Below, piece by piece: positions 47,119 to 58,799 of a DNA stretch of 64,000 nt; the first letter of the stretch is position 1, and every line of letters starts with the position of its first letter. The stretch is from Oikopleura dioica (taxonomy: Eukaryota; Chordata; Appendicularia; Copelata; Oikopleuridae): positions 2,857,001 through 2,921,000 of the forward strand of contig OU015567.1 in the NCBI GenBank assembly GCA_907165135.1. Direction: 5' to 3'. The notes beneath the pieces are model-generated. The model had not been told where the DNA came from, did not search any database, and worked only from the letters and a program-made list of their open reading frames with translations. Position numbers and translations under genes: made by a program.

Positions 47119-47490
47119 CTTTACTGAACTGCACAAACGATTTTATAAATATATAAAATACATTCGTTATTTTGGTTTTGTTAGTTTCTTGAAGAAGTTA
47201 TGAACTTCCAGCGCTTTTGCTTCCTACCTTATCTACTTTTCCCTGGAGCTCCCAAACGTTGAAAGTTGATTCTACCAGATTGTAGCCCATCAATGATGGG
47301 CCATCATGTAGTTGCTTTCTTTTCGATCTTGAGCATCTTTGAGCTAGGCTTTCGAAAGTTGGGCTTTGCCGTTGGAGACTCCAACTTGGAGTACTTGTAC
47401 AAAACGGGAAGGAGGTGCTTCCTTTCTTCTTGAAAAAAGTTCAGAATCTGAACTTCAGATACAGCTAGACAAATTGTCCCGGGTTTAGGT
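47119..47490 (-). pseudogene. Broken PITP gene fragment, copy 2
   Basis: The segment matches copy 1 over its whole length and matches exon 4 of the intact PITP gene with part of the preceding intron (TTTTTTC then AAGAAAGGAAGCACCTCC). Frames are disrupted: about 20 bp are duplicated near 47285-47305 and codons differ at the splice border. Because intron sequence is retained, it arose by DNA duplication, not from mRNA. Confidence 0.65.
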
Positions 47491-47540
47491 GTTTTGGAAG
47501 ATGATACAAACTGTATGTTACATGTACATGTATATACCAC

Positions 47541-48869
47541 TTTTGAGTTTCGGCCAAGATCTAGAGCCCTAGCCTGGTGATTGGACCCTTAACCAGCAAA
47601 GTCTCTACCTTTTCGTTTTAGAAGTAGCAAAAGCTGTTGCTTGATTGCAGCACATTTTAGTTGCTGTCTGGCGAAAACGACTTTCCATTGCGTTATTTTG
47701 TTAGTCTTTTCATCGAATGACACCCAAATCGCTGACTTAACCTTGCTAACCAAGTACTTGTTATGATAACATTCGCGATGTCGCGCTGTTTTGGAGAGTA
47801 CCAAATTGGCTTACTTGCGTTTAGAGCAGCATGACACGAGACAAGAAACAAGCGCGTACTTATTGTGTGGCAGATGAACTTTAGAAAGATATAATCTCCA
47901 GACCTAATAATCTTCCATGAAAGCTTGCAAATTACGACCAGTGAAGAGGTTCTCTGAACGGGAGCAAGACTTGCTTCGCTGGCTGGAGCACGCTCACTTA
48001 GACTTTTTACTCACTTCAAGTTGGACTCTCGCTTATTCTAACCTTCCTCCTTTTTGAACTCGACGGTCTTGTTGCCTACAAGACTTAGTGTCTTTAAGAC
48101 AAGACAAAATTACGGTTTGCCTCTTGTACTCACTCTAGAAAGTGATCTGATGGTTACTTAGGGTTCCCTTCGGAAAATACGGACAATCAAAAAATTATAA
48201 GGTTCATATGTGATTGCGAATTTTAGAGACTGGTTAAGGGGTGCGAGGTGTGCGAGGGCAGGGGCTCCCTATCAATCTACTCTTGAAGGTTGAAACATTG
48301 ACTCACCCACATAAATGATACAAGTGTTTAAAAATTTGGAGGATTCCTTATTCTGAAATGACAGAATAAAATTATTTTATGTTAGCTCAGCTCAAAAATT
48401 TTCAAATAAGCCCCAGTTCAGCCAAGCTCAATTTGTTGTAAAAAAGAAACAGCTCAGCTCATCCATGGATTCTTTAAAATGTGCCGAAGAATGTTTGTCC
48501 ATATATCATCAATCCTTCGGTTCAAGACAATTCTCAACTAGCCGAAGATGACACAAGGGGAGCAAGTTAAAGATTGAAATAATATTCAGATAATTGACGT
48601 TTTTGCAGATCTCGGACGCGAGCACACTTAGCTCGGAAATCTTTCCAATTATTAATTGGCCATTAAAGGATTTCGAATTAAACTTTAGAATGCATCATTT
48701 CGAACCACCTTATCGTGAAGTCGACAAAAACAGCAAAAAGTTTAGTTGGCGCCATCGTGCTCAATAGCGCTGCATCAAAAGTCAAGTGCCATAAAAACGA
48801 GACCGGGAGGGCAAACTAAACACGCTCAGATCGTAATATATTTATTAATATATTTTGAGCCTGAAGAAA
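47541..48869. other. Intergenic stretch with no supported gene
   Basis: Nothing convincing is seen. A 71-codon minus-strand frame at 47589-47804 with protein-like composition (SAIWVSFDEKTNKITQWKVV) could be a decayed exon. The rest shows no domain, RNA or clear repeat. Confidence 0.45.
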
Positions 48870-51082
48870 ATGAAATTATTTGCCTTTTTTACCATCACTG
48901 CTGCCGGACGCACCCGCCGAAATGTATCAACTCGACCGAATAATCCTCTGACAGCGGCTTCTCTCAGCAATAGGTCAGGTAGTTCGTGCAAGGATTTTGC
49001 CGTTCCTGAAGTTTGCTGTACCAATGGGGACGACTCCGCATGCAACCCAGGCTCTTGCTGGTGCGACTCTCTCTGCTGCGGCTACGGCGACTGCTGTGCC
49101 GACTACGACGAGGGGCAATGCGCCGCACAACTTGGCACCTGCTTCTCTCAAAGCGGCACAACCAGTTGCCAGAGCGGCTTTTACTTCGACGGCAGCGGCT
49201 GTTCGGACACCAACGAGTGCGAGGACGGTACTGATAATTGCAACGACGTAACAGAAGTCTGCAATAACACCGCAGGCAGTTACGAATGCGTATGCGCATC
49301 TGGATACGAGGCAAGCTCGGGCGGTTGTACTGACGTCAACGAATGCGTAGCGGGTACTGATACTTGCAACGATGTCACAGAAGTCTGCAATAATAACGCA
49401 GGCAGCTACACTTGCTCTTGCGCAGCCGGATACGAAGCAAGCTCCAACGGTTGTGTTGACGTCAACGAGTGCGTAGCCGGTACTGATACTTGTGACGATG
49501 CATCAGAAGTCTGCTATAATACCGACGGCGGCTTCACGTGCTCATGTGCATCTGGATACGAAGCAAGCTCCAGCGGTTGTGTTGACGTAAACGAGTGCGT
49601 AGCGGGTACTGATAGATGCAACGATGTCACAGAAGTCTGCAATAATGTCGCAGGCAGCTACACTTGCTCGTGCGCAGCTGGATACGTTGCCAACCGTGGT
49701 GCCTGCGTCAAGTCCACAACATGTCTTGAAGACACGAACTTCGGTGATGTCCTTGTGTGGGACATTCAAAGTGGAGTGGACAAGCCCGCCCCCACATCAT
49801 ATTTTGAGTTTGAACTCGCGGATTTTGCTGGCAACACAGAAGATTGTCAACGAGAATGCGCTAATCACGCTGGCTGCTACAAGGAACGGGCTTTCAAAAT
49901 AGAGTGTTTGATTGAGATATAAACAGACGATCGAGGTACCCGCTGAAAATTTACGAAGGCGATATCGTACACATTGTTAACCAAAAATGAGTCCAAATAA
50001 AGCTACACCACGATGTCAACAATAACGTTTGCGAGCTTCGCGGAAACGAAGTTGACTTCTCAGGAGCTGGAAACTACTTTGCGCTTTCTGGAGAATCTTG
50101 CGACACCGGCTATGTATGGACAGAAAACGTTGCTGATGCCGTTTTTTACTGTCTTTTCTGGGTAGATCCGGACCAGACTCCAGAGGAATTTCTCGAGTAC
50201 CTCAACACCTACAATCCTACAGAGTGGTATACCTATACGACTGAATCGTACGCCTATTCCGAAACATGGAAATACAGTGTACCAGCAGACACAAGTCATC
50301 TTGATGACTACTACTCCAGCTACTACTACTCCAGTTACTCTTCAGAGAATACAGTTTGGGTCCAATTTCATATGGTTTACCACGACCGATATCAAGAGTC
50401 TTCTTCTTCGCGAAATCGCCGTTCTACTCAAGAAACGCTCGATGCCGTTCAAGACAGCATTGCCAATTTCCAATCCTCCCTCGACGCCGGAAACGCGACT
50501 GTTGCTCAAACAACAGATGCCACCGTTAATGTCGAAGAAGTCGCTCCAGTTGCCGATCCAATGGACCCGAACAATCAGGCTTGGGAGAAGATCGCTTCAA
50601 AGGCCGCAGAAATTTCCAGCCGTGTTGAAGATTTCTACGCTGCTCTTCCTGGTCTCGGCAACAACTCGGTTCTTGGTTCCAAGAAGGCTTACCAGTTCAA
50701 CCTCTTCTTCGATCAGATGAGCCTTTTGAAGGAAAGGGTCATGTATTTTTATTCATATTATCGTAACAAAGAAATATTTTTCTTACAATAATTCATTTAT
50801 GCAAAAGCTTATTACCCTTTTTCAAAGAAAAAATCTTCCGCCACCGGATGCACCTTTCCTGCCGGCTCCAATGACTTCTCACAATTCGTCGCACCAGTCG
50901 ATTCCAGCGACGTCTGCGAGGAAATGCAAGGGCTTTTTACTTCCCTTTCTACTTTCGTCGACTCATTCGTCTGTTTGAATGACGAGAAGGCGAAAGCTTC
51001 GAAGTTTTTCCACATCCTCCATCGCAATCGAAAGAAGATTTTCGAGAAAAAACTCCGTCAGATGAATTGTGGTAACCAATAA
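48870..51082 (+). CDS. Secreted protein with SMB, four EGF and PAN-like domains
   Basis: Exons run 48870 to about 49886, 50003-50737 and 50828-51082. After a signal peptide (MKLFAFFTITAAG) comes a somatomedin-B-like module (CWCDSLCCGYGDCCADYDEG), then four tandem calcium-binding EGF domains each opening D(V/T)NEC. A PAN/apple-like region (DCQRECANHAGCYK) follows and continues in exon 2 (VCELRG), then a Tyr/Ser-rich segment, a basic cleavage-like SRNRRS, and a helical C-terminus. Intron 1 seems to be GA-AG (AAG|gaacgg to aaataaag|CTA): no GT donor keeps frame before the in-frame stop. It is probably an extracellular matrix or adhesion protein. The N-terminus could instead start a few codons upstream. 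Confidence 0.75.
49206..49709 (+). repeat. Four tandem 126-bp EGF-coding repeats
   Basis: Units start at 49206, 49332, 49458 and 49584, each 42 codons. They share long identical DNA runs such as GATGTCACAGAAGTCTGCAA, which points to recent tandem duplication or gene conversion within one exon. Confidence 0.85.
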
Positions 51083-51431
51083 CTTATTGAAGAAAACTCT
51101 CTCGCCGACAGACTATCAAGTATCATCACTTGACTTACCCCATCTTCGACAAACTATTTTCCCCCGAAAAATCATCCTTTTCTTGTTTCTCAAATCCTTC
51201 TTTTCTGAAACATATAATGTGCTGCATACATGTATTACATGTACTTCATCCGACATAATAAACGACATAATAATCATCATATCCAACCATACTCAATCAA
51301 CTTTTCTTGTATAAAAATAGTTATTGCATTCGAGTAGATTTTATCCAGAAGCCTTCTTAGATGCAAAATTCTTGGCACATGCTAGATTTTTAAGATACTT
51401 CTTTTTATCGAGTCACAGAAAATTGCAGAAT

Positions 51432-52668
51432 TTATGGAGCTTTCAGCGCTTTTATTTCCTCCATCGATTTCCCATACCATCCAGGCATCTTGTCGTGCTC
51501 TCCCATGTAACAGAACATCTCTCGATGCAGCGCTAGAATCAATTTTAAAACCAACATTATGAACAAACTAGAAACTTACAGTGGAAGATTTTTTCTTGAC
51601 TGCCGCAAATGGACTTTTCGACTTTTCCCTGGAGTCCCCAAACGTTGAAGGTTGAGTCTACCAGATTGTAGCTCGTCATGTAGTTGCTTTCTTTTCGATC
51701 TTGAGCATCTTTGAGCCAGGTCTTAGAAAGTGGGGCTTTGCCGTTGGAGTGCTTGTATTCAGCGGGAAGGAGGTGCTTCTTTTCCTCTAGAAAAAAAGTT
51801 CAGAAACAATTTGACAAATGGTGTCGGGTTTTGGAAAATGGTGTTTTTACTCGATCATTTGTGAATTGGATGGTAAAAATGATAAATGACGGCAAAAATC
51901 AGTAAACTTACGTGTTGAATCTTAAATCAGGTTCCAATCAGGGCATTTCTTCCAATCAAATAATCATTTTTTTTATTTCAGCAAATCATTTCTTCTGTTT
52001 ATTTTACCTGGTTTGGTAGTGATGTCAATGAACGAGCTCTTGATAGCCTTTTGATCCTCCGCGCTGAGCTCAAAAACGTTTTCCGACTCGCCAAGATCCG
52101 CTTTTTGGACACTTTTGATTTCGATCTTGAACTTTTCCTTCATGTACGGAACTTTCACCAACGACTTGCTAAATAAATAAAATATTGACTTTTCTATTCC
52201 GAATTTCAAAATTCAACGAATCGAGCTTACCTCATCGGAAACGCCACCCAGGAGTAAATGTCTGTCTCCATCGATCCTTTTGGCGCCATCATCGTGATAA
52301 CGCCCGGCATCTTCTTTTCCATGTGAAATCGACGATGAACGTAAAGGCCGGCTTTTCCGTCGGTTTCTTTCGCGTGTTCTGAGTTTTCGTCATATTCTTC
52401 CATGGTGATAAGCTCGGAGTCTGAAAATTATATCGAAATCATATTGAAAATAAAATCGAATTAAATTTTTATGGCCTCATAAATCTAATCTTTTGACAAC
52501 GCCCAATTTTCAAGTTCATCAAAAAAATTTTTTTTACTGAAACAAAAAAAAAACATAATTACCTGGGTCACTTGGTGCAATTTTCTCCACCATGGTTACA
52601 TAATGCTGGGCGAGATTGTACTCTTCCATCGAAAAAGGCATCGGGATTTTGTAAATTTGTTTCACCAT
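51432..52668 (-). CDS. Phosphatidylinositol transfer protein, class I-like
   Basis: Five exons (52668-52563, 52420-52231, 52168-52008, 51786-51580, 51532-51432) give about 254 residues, slightly shorter than vertebrate PITP-alpha/beta. The order of motifs matches the family: IPMPFSMEEYNLAQHYV at the N-terminus, MAPKGSMETDIYSWVAFP, YMKEKFKIEIKS.Q..DLG.sENV, FIDI, then TSYNLVDSTFNVWGLQGKVE and the C-terminal helix HREMFCYMGEHDKMP. It should carry PI and phosphatidylcholine between membranes in the cytosol. The short C-terminus ends KALKAP. Pieces of exon 4 and its surroundings are duplicated at 43.4 and 47.2 kb. Confidence 0.85.
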
Positions 52669-53247
52669 TTTTTCTCAATTAATTTCACGACTTTCTCGTT
52701 TTCTAAAAAAAGAAACTCAAGTTGAGCGAATTTATTTGCGGATTGGTCTGGGAGCATTTGCTCGGCAAACGAAATTGAAATGACAAGACAGGGTTACGCG
52801 AGTCCAAAACGAGTTCACTTTTTTCGACTTCTCACATCTTCTCTGTCGATTTCACAATAACAATTTTTGTTCTCGGGATTTTTATGATTTTTTGACCTTT
52901 CTTACTCTCAATTTTTCCTGATTTTTGTGTTTGATAATTTTTTTTAAATCTGATTCCGCTGCCATAAACAACGATTCGTACCACGCCTGAGGTGAAAGGA
53001 TCGAAATGACCCCCTCGCTGGGTTTATTGCGAATTAGGTTTAATAAATTAGGCGAGAAAAAGTCTGAAAATGTGTGAAGGTGTATTTGGAGTTTGAAATG
53101 GGTCTTTGACATCTAATTTGATTTTTACTATTATTGATGATATTTTGAGAGTCGAATATGCACTGTGGATATTTGCCGGTCAAAAAAGCATGAGATAATT
53201 CCAGATGCTTTCTATCAAATTGCCAAGAAAAATATCTGCAAATAGAA

Positions 53248-54408
53248 ATGAAATATTTTCTTATTTTGAGTCTCGTTTTTGCATCTCCAACAATCGATGA
53301 AAAAACAACCATAGTAAGGACTTCTTAATTTCGACAAGATCAAACTACAACTTTAAGCTAACACCGATGCAGATCATATTCTGATTCTCAATGCCTATTC
53401 AACAATAACTTACGGCCCCCAAGCCTTTTTGATCAATCTCGAAAACGACAAAATAAGAGAAACAAATGTCAATTTCAACATTATACTCTACGAAATCGAC
53501 TACGCATGCTATGCATTCATGGGCGGCGAGCATTGGTTCCTCGGCGGCTATTACAACAATCAACTCATCGCGAAACTCGACCTTGACGAGTGCAGCATAT
53601 ACCGTCAGCAACAGCAACTGTCGATCCCCCATACTGATGGATTTTCCGGATCCTGCGCTGTCTACAACGATGCCGCTCATTTGTGCTTCGATGATCGGTA
53701 CAAAGCAGTTGGCCCGAAGAAATGTCAAACTTTCGATGGAGAGAATGAATCTGTTCTTCCAGTCGAGTCGAATGCCGGACATGTTTCTGCCGCGATGGCG
53801 ATTTATCAGGAGAAAATGTGGGTTGTTGGAGGATGCGAAAGCGAGGACCTCTCGACTTGTCACAATTCAGTGGAGTTTTTCGATGGAAATGCTTGGACTC
53901 AAAGGCAATTTACAAAATATTCGTCATTTTTCTCTCATATTATTAGCTCTGCGCGACTTTTTATAAATTCTCTGAAAGTGCTCGGTTTCCAGAAGCTATG
54001 ATTCTTGCACACATTGTTTTGGCAGATGAAAACGGTTTGTATACAATTGCTGGTTGGCATGTTTCTCAGCGAGATGTAAGTTTTATATCCTTGATCAATT
54101 AAAAAAAATTGAAGGTTTATATGTTCAAAAATACGGAGTGGAAATTTCTCGGAAAGATGTCAGAGTCAACTGCAAATTCGAAATACTTTACTTCTGGTAT
54201 CATCGCACCGGGGAGCTTCGCATATGCAGGAGAAAAGTGAGCGTTCTTTCCCCTTTTTTTAACTCAAAACTTTAGCTCGATCGAGAAAATTTATTTGAAT
54301 GAAGAAAATTTTTCATCAACTGACATTGGAAAACCAGAGGATGGAAACGACATGCAGCTGGAATATGCAACGATGATTCTTGTGCATGGCCCTGTTTGTT
54401 CATCTTAA
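53248..54408 (+). CDS. Secreted kelch-like repeat protein
   Basis: Exon 1 (53248-53313) encodes a signal peptide (MKYFLILSLVFASPT). The main exon starts at about 53373 and runs past 53910 with kelch-like units (GGEHWFLGGYYNNQLIAKLD, MWVVGGCESEDLSTCHN, SVEFFDGNAW). Later exons start near 53991 (ENGLYTIAGWHVSQRD), 54115 (VYMFKNTEWKFLGKM) and 54276, ending at TAA 54406-54408. The splice between exons 1 and 2 does not keep phase with canonical borders, so a non-canonical or missed intron is likely. It resembles the kelch portion of the 21-kb gene and may share its extracellular role. Confidence 0.65.
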
Positions 54409-55390
54409 TTTATGATGAAATAAACCAACTACTTGTTGAATAGCAGATCATCTTTTATTTCTTTCAAAAGTATTTTTGCTGAAATTTTTTTTGTCAATTT
54501 TGAGTTTTACATTCGCATTCGTGAAGAAGAACTGTTTCCATTGTGCGAGACGACTGACATCTGTCCATTAGGAGTTTGATGCTTTCTGGCTTGTTTTTCT
54601 GCTTTCGTCGCATTTTTCGATACCTGTGGCTAAGTTCGGCCGTGACCCAGGAGATCAGGATTATCATAAAAACCTTGAATAAATCATTATTACGTTTATA
54701 AGCAATAAATTTAGGAAACTTTCTTGAGAGTGAAACTCAAGTCGAAAAATCTGGCCTCTTATTGGCTGCGAGGCCGAATGCAGGCATTTTATTGGCTAAA
54801 AATTTTCATACCAAACCAAGTCCATAGACAATTTCTTCCCAAACATGCAGAACCACTGCCATTTGATTTCTCTTTCTCTGCTTCTTTTCAAAAGAAGCAA
54901 ACGTCAAACAAAGTCGCTTCTTTTGTCTTTCCTACAAATCCAATATTGAATACAAAGTACTCTTTTTACGCGTCTTGTCACGCGCGAGCAATTATCAATC
55001 AAATCGCCATTTTTACGGTTCTGAAGAAATCGCAATTTCTCGTTCTTTCGATTTGTTACATTACTTTTTATTTCAATCCTTTTTTCAGATTTCGTCAGTT
55101 TTTCAAATAACAGTCAGCATTTTTCACGATTAACAATTTTTCCCGCACAGCATTTTCTTTTCTCTGTCTCCAAGAAGACAAATCGTCGAGGGTACTCCCC
55201 GCAGCAAGTTTTTCTAGCGCTGATTGTTTTCGGAGACTCGAGTTTTTCGAGCTCAGCGAAGCCGCCCCAGCTTCCAGTTGAAGGAGGACCTGCTCGACGG
55301 GAACAATCGGACAGTTGGGGAGTTACTTCCTGAAGTCGGGTTCGAAATAGAGCGACTTAAATTTGACAAAGAATTTGATTTATTTTTTGA
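54409..55390. other. Intergenic stretch with possible plus-strand exon
   Basis: The stretch is mostly AT-rich. At about 55265-55420 a plus-strand frame reads LKEDLLDGNNRTVGELLPEV and on, with protein-like composition and an acceptor-like ccccag before it. It overlaps the end of the minus-strand PLA2-like gene. I could not link it to a start or other exons. Confidence 0.35.
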
Positions 55391-56172
55391 TTATCTTGAG
55401 CCCTTTTCCTGTTTGTATTCCTCTTCTTCATTCGCCAAATCATTCGCCAACTGAACATCACACTCGCACTGTGCCCATTTTTCAACAGATTCAAACTTCT
55501 CCCGCTTCGGACAGAAAAACTCCTTCTTCGTCAAGTTGTAGCAAAAAGTGTATCTTCCTCGGACAAATGCGAGTTTATCACTTCCAAAGTCTTTTTGGAT
55601 GCATTCGAGGCAGCTGGAATAAGCTTTGTAGGCCGCTTCTCGATTAGTTTTTGGTTCTCCACGAGCAGGTTTGAGGGGGCGCAGGCGGCCGAAACATCCA
55701 TCAGACCAGGGCAAGGTATAGTCGATGGAATTTGAGATGCCGGAAAAATTTTGCATGGTTTTCTGGGCTGATTTCTGAACGAGGTTTTGATAAAAAAGCT
55801 TGATGAAAAAAGTAACGAAGAACATACCCTTAATTTTGGAGCAAGAGTGTTCATATAAACAGTCGCATCGGCGATTTTCAAGTTCTGATAGTCCAGCACT
55901 TCTCCATTTTCCTTGTAAACGACAGTATAAAACTTCTCTCCAGTATAATTCGCTGGGTAAAAGTGCAGCTCCTCGTCTTCAGATGGTGAATTGTCATCGA
56001 GAGAAGCGATAAAATCCGGAACAACTGGATTTTCGAAGTTTTGTGATTCGCCAGGTCCCCCTGTTGGAGGACCAGTGTATTTTTGACCTCGAGTTAGGTC
56101 TTCTTCTGAAGCGCTTTTCCAAAAACGACTCTCGATTCTGCCAAAAAATCCGAGAAAAATACACAGTTTCAT
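55391..56172 (-). CDS. Secreted PLA2-like protein without catalytic His-Asp
   Basis: Two exons, 56172-55828 and 55774-55391, are joined by a GT-AG intron. The product of about 240 residues starts with a signal peptide (MKLCIFLGFFGRIES). An acidic, Pro/Gly-rich segment follows, then a domain with a phospholipase-A2-like cysteine plan: DGCFGRL, a Cys pair in SSCLECIQ, YTFCYN, and WAQCECDVQLANDLA. The position of the PLA2 calcium loop and His-Asp dyad is not conserved, so catalysis is unlikely. It shares this degenerate plan with the head of the large gene at 14-20 kb. An Asn-glycosylation site (ANYTG) is present. Confidence 0.6.
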
Positions 56173-56356
56173 TTTTTCTTTTATTTTTTGCCATTTTTTG
56201 ATTGATCCGAAGTTTATAAATTCCCGCCAGCGCGATTATGCGCATCAATTTCCTGGGCACGTGTGTTATTCAAATTTCCTCAGCGAAAATTAAACAATTT
56301 TTTCCTCAGAAAAACTTTTGAAGAAATTTAAACCGTATTTATTGCGACTGTTTTCT

Positions 56357-56690
56357 TTACTTTTTCTTGTGACTACAGCATTTTAAAGCACCATTAGCCC
56401 AAGCAAAGCGCGCTGCAGAAGATCTATCAGAACTCGGCAGCATAAATGATTTAAAACGATCGATACCCGTCAAAGCGTGCAAGATAATGGCCAAATCCCA
56501 AAGCCGGCTAAAAGAAGCAGCAGCAGACTCAACACGTGACAAGTCATTTTCATCCCCAAAAGGGCTTACCACCTTTTTTTTCTTTATCAACAGTTTCAAA
56601 CCGCGCTGTTGAGAGAAAAATTTCAGTTGTCGTTTTTTTTTCTTGGAAAAGTCCCAAAAAGGAAATTTTAAAACAATAAAAGAAACAAAG
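56357..56690 (-). other. Possible small secreted peptide frame, uncertain
   Basis: On the minus strand an ATG at about 56560 opens MKMTCHVLSLLLLLLAGFGI, a good signal-peptide shape, but the frame stops soon after. A neighbouring frame continues with DRFKSFMLPSSDRSSAARF to AALKCC-like sequence and a stop at 56357. A frameshift or unseen tiny intron would be needed to join them. It lies head-to-head with TAX1BP3. Confidence 0.2.
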
Positions 56691-57537
56691 ATGCCAGATA
56701 TGAGCGACCAAATTTTCCAGGTACAAGTTTCTTTTCAAATTTTTTCTCGCGTAATTATGTTTTATGACCGGCGTGAAAATTTATGTTCTTGATTTTTCGA
56801 CACGAGACGTTAAAATTTGTCGAGAAAAAATAATGAGGAGATCGAAAATTTTTCCAGAAAATCTGAGAAAAAAAAGAAGGATTCAATCAGAAATCGACAC
56901 TTTTGTATGAAAATTAAGGGGATAGACAAGAATAAGTGGGTTTTTACTTTAAGGCTAATACAGTAACACCCTTATTTTATTCGATGAAATAAAAGTTCGG
57001 AATCTTGTTGCTTAAAAATTTAGATATGTAAGGGTAGAAACCCCCTTTATTTCAAGTAATGCGTCGAAAAATGAAACAAAAATTAAGGTTATCGAGTTGG
57101 AAAAGGAAAATCAAGATGGAAAAATGATACTAGGCTGCTCTGTCGGTGGAGGAATCGACCAAGATGAATATCAAAATCCATTTAGCAAAGGAGACAGGTA
57201 CTTATTTCATCGCTTTTGGAGCTTATTTAATTTTCAGTGGAATCTTCGTTTCAAAAATCAGAAGGCTAAGTCCAGCAGACAAAGCAGGACTTGAAGTTGG
57301 AGACAAAATTGTCGAGGTAAGATGAATAACTGACCCGTTTTGCCTATTTTTCAGGTGAATGGAAAACAGTTGACAAAGATAAGCCACGAAAACGCGCTGA
57401 AATTGCTGACAAATGACGCTGAGGAGTTTCTTGAGCTAAAAGTGATGCGAAATATGGTGACTGATGATCCGCGATTGATGATGAAACGAGCTGCTGTCGA
57501 ATTCAAGGTCGCTCGCTCTAGCCGATTTATGGAGTAA
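56691..57537 (+). CDS. TAX1BP3: TAX1BP3 (TIP-1)-like single PDZ-domain protein
   Basis: Four exons (56691-56720, 57088-57197, 57238-57316, 57355-57537) give about 133 residues. The PDZ domain fills most of the protein. Its carboxylate-binding loop reads ILGCSVGGGIDQDEYQNPFS, the TAX1BP3 signature, followed by GIFVSKIRRLSPADKAGL and GDKIVEVNGKQL. Vertebrate TAX1BP3 is of similar size and caps C-terminal PDZ ligands in the cytosol to block scaffold assembly. All introns are GT-AG. The first intron (368 bp) is large for this window. Two MITEs lie within 100-850 bp downstream. Confidence 0.85.
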
Positions 57538-57636
57538 AAAACTTTCTTCGATTCGTTTTTGCAATTTTACTTTGTGTTTTTTGATGTCACCTGCCACCTG
57601 CTTTTCTTCAAACAAATTAATTTCTTAATAAAATGA

Positions 57637-58320
57637 ACATTAAGGACCCCCCCATCAAGATGAATTTGGTCAAAATTTTCTGTATTTTTTGGTCGTTTTG
57701 GGTTCTTTAGACAACGAGGAGAAACTTTTATGTTGAAATTTTTTCGCTGCTATAGAAATTTTTGACTAAAATTGGCTTTAAAAAATGAAAATTTGCATTA
57801 TATTTTTTATGAAAATCCTTGGTTTGCTATATTTTCATTTTAATTAAGGGTATACCCATCTTAAAATGCATTTCCATCATAAAAACAGTCAGAAAAATAT
57901 AAATTATATTATATAATCGAAGGCAGTTTTTTGAAGAAAAACTTAAAATTGAAATCTGTAAATTTGCCTTTTATTCGACTTATAAATTTTTAACGGGGCA
58001 GTCCTCCTTAAGTTCGTCGACCAAAAACTCTCAAAAGAGGAACGGTCGTAGCTTAGGGCCTTAACTTTATCCTGTAAAAAAATTAAGGGTATACCTCAAC
58101 TAAAATCCTAAAAAAAACTTTCACTAAGCAACTTTACCTATAAGGGCCTGTATACCCTTAAATTTGTAATCAAGAGATTATCATAAGGGGAACGGTTGCA
58201 GCCGAGGGTTTGATCTAAAGGTAGCAAGTGAAAGTAAGGATCTACCTTAGACAGTTTCTGAGAAAAACTTTCACTAAACAGCCCCTTTTTCACGATTCTT
58301 GATGGGGGGGTCCTTAATGT
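57637..58320. mobile_element. TTAA-flanked (piggyBac-type) MITE
   Basis: The terminal inverted repeats are perfect over at least 24 bp (ACATTAAGGACCCCCCCATC and its complement), centred on TTAA, the target site of piggyBac elements. If TTAA is the duplication, the inverted repeat starts GGACCCCCCCATCAAGA. The interior has a diverged tandem pair (GAGGAACGGTCGTAGC and GGGGAACGGTTGCAGC) and several GGGTATACC motifs in both directions. There is no transposase. It begins 100 bp after the TAX1BP3 stop. Confidence 0.8.
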
Positions 58321-58386
58321 CAAAAAAAATCCTTACGATTAAATTAGTCGCTCAAATTATCTATCACGTCAAAAACTACCTACTAT

Positions 58387-58612
58387 TACAGTCAGGTCTT
58401 GCAATTGCGCGAACTGCAATTGCGCGGTTTTTGGCGAAAATCCCGAAAATTTTTGCATTTTCCTAAAATGCTTTTTTTGATAGTAAAAAGAAAAGAGGAG
58501 AAAATTCAATAAAATTGGCCCATTTTCAAAAAAAAATTGACGGCTTGCAATTATTTGGTTTTTGGCGAAAATCCCGAAAAATAAAACCGCCCATTTGCAA
58601 GACCTGACTGTA
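58387..58612. mobile_element. Tc1/mariner-type MITE
   Basis: The ends CAGTCAGGTCTTGCAA and TTGCAAGACCTGACTG are perfect inverted repeats, flanked by TA on each side. A direct repeat inside (TTTTTGGCGAAAATCCCGAAAA) occurs twice, about 130 bp apart. The element is 226 bp with its TA duplication and codes for nothing. Confidence 0.85.
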
Positions 58613-58799
58613 ATCAGGAACTTTAATACTGAAATAATTTGTTTACATGAAATGAGGCACTTCCCATTAAAAATTTTTCGATCCTCTGAAAAGTTGAAAA
58701 TTATACACTGACCTTTGGGCCCCGAAGCGCCGAGCCCTTTCATCAGCAGATTCAGAATTTTCGATAAATAAACCAGAGAAAAGCCAGAAAATCGAGACT

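Noticed and set aside
48964-49314. Arg/Cys-rich minus-strand frame
   Set aside because: It is the complement of the SMB/EGF coding exon.
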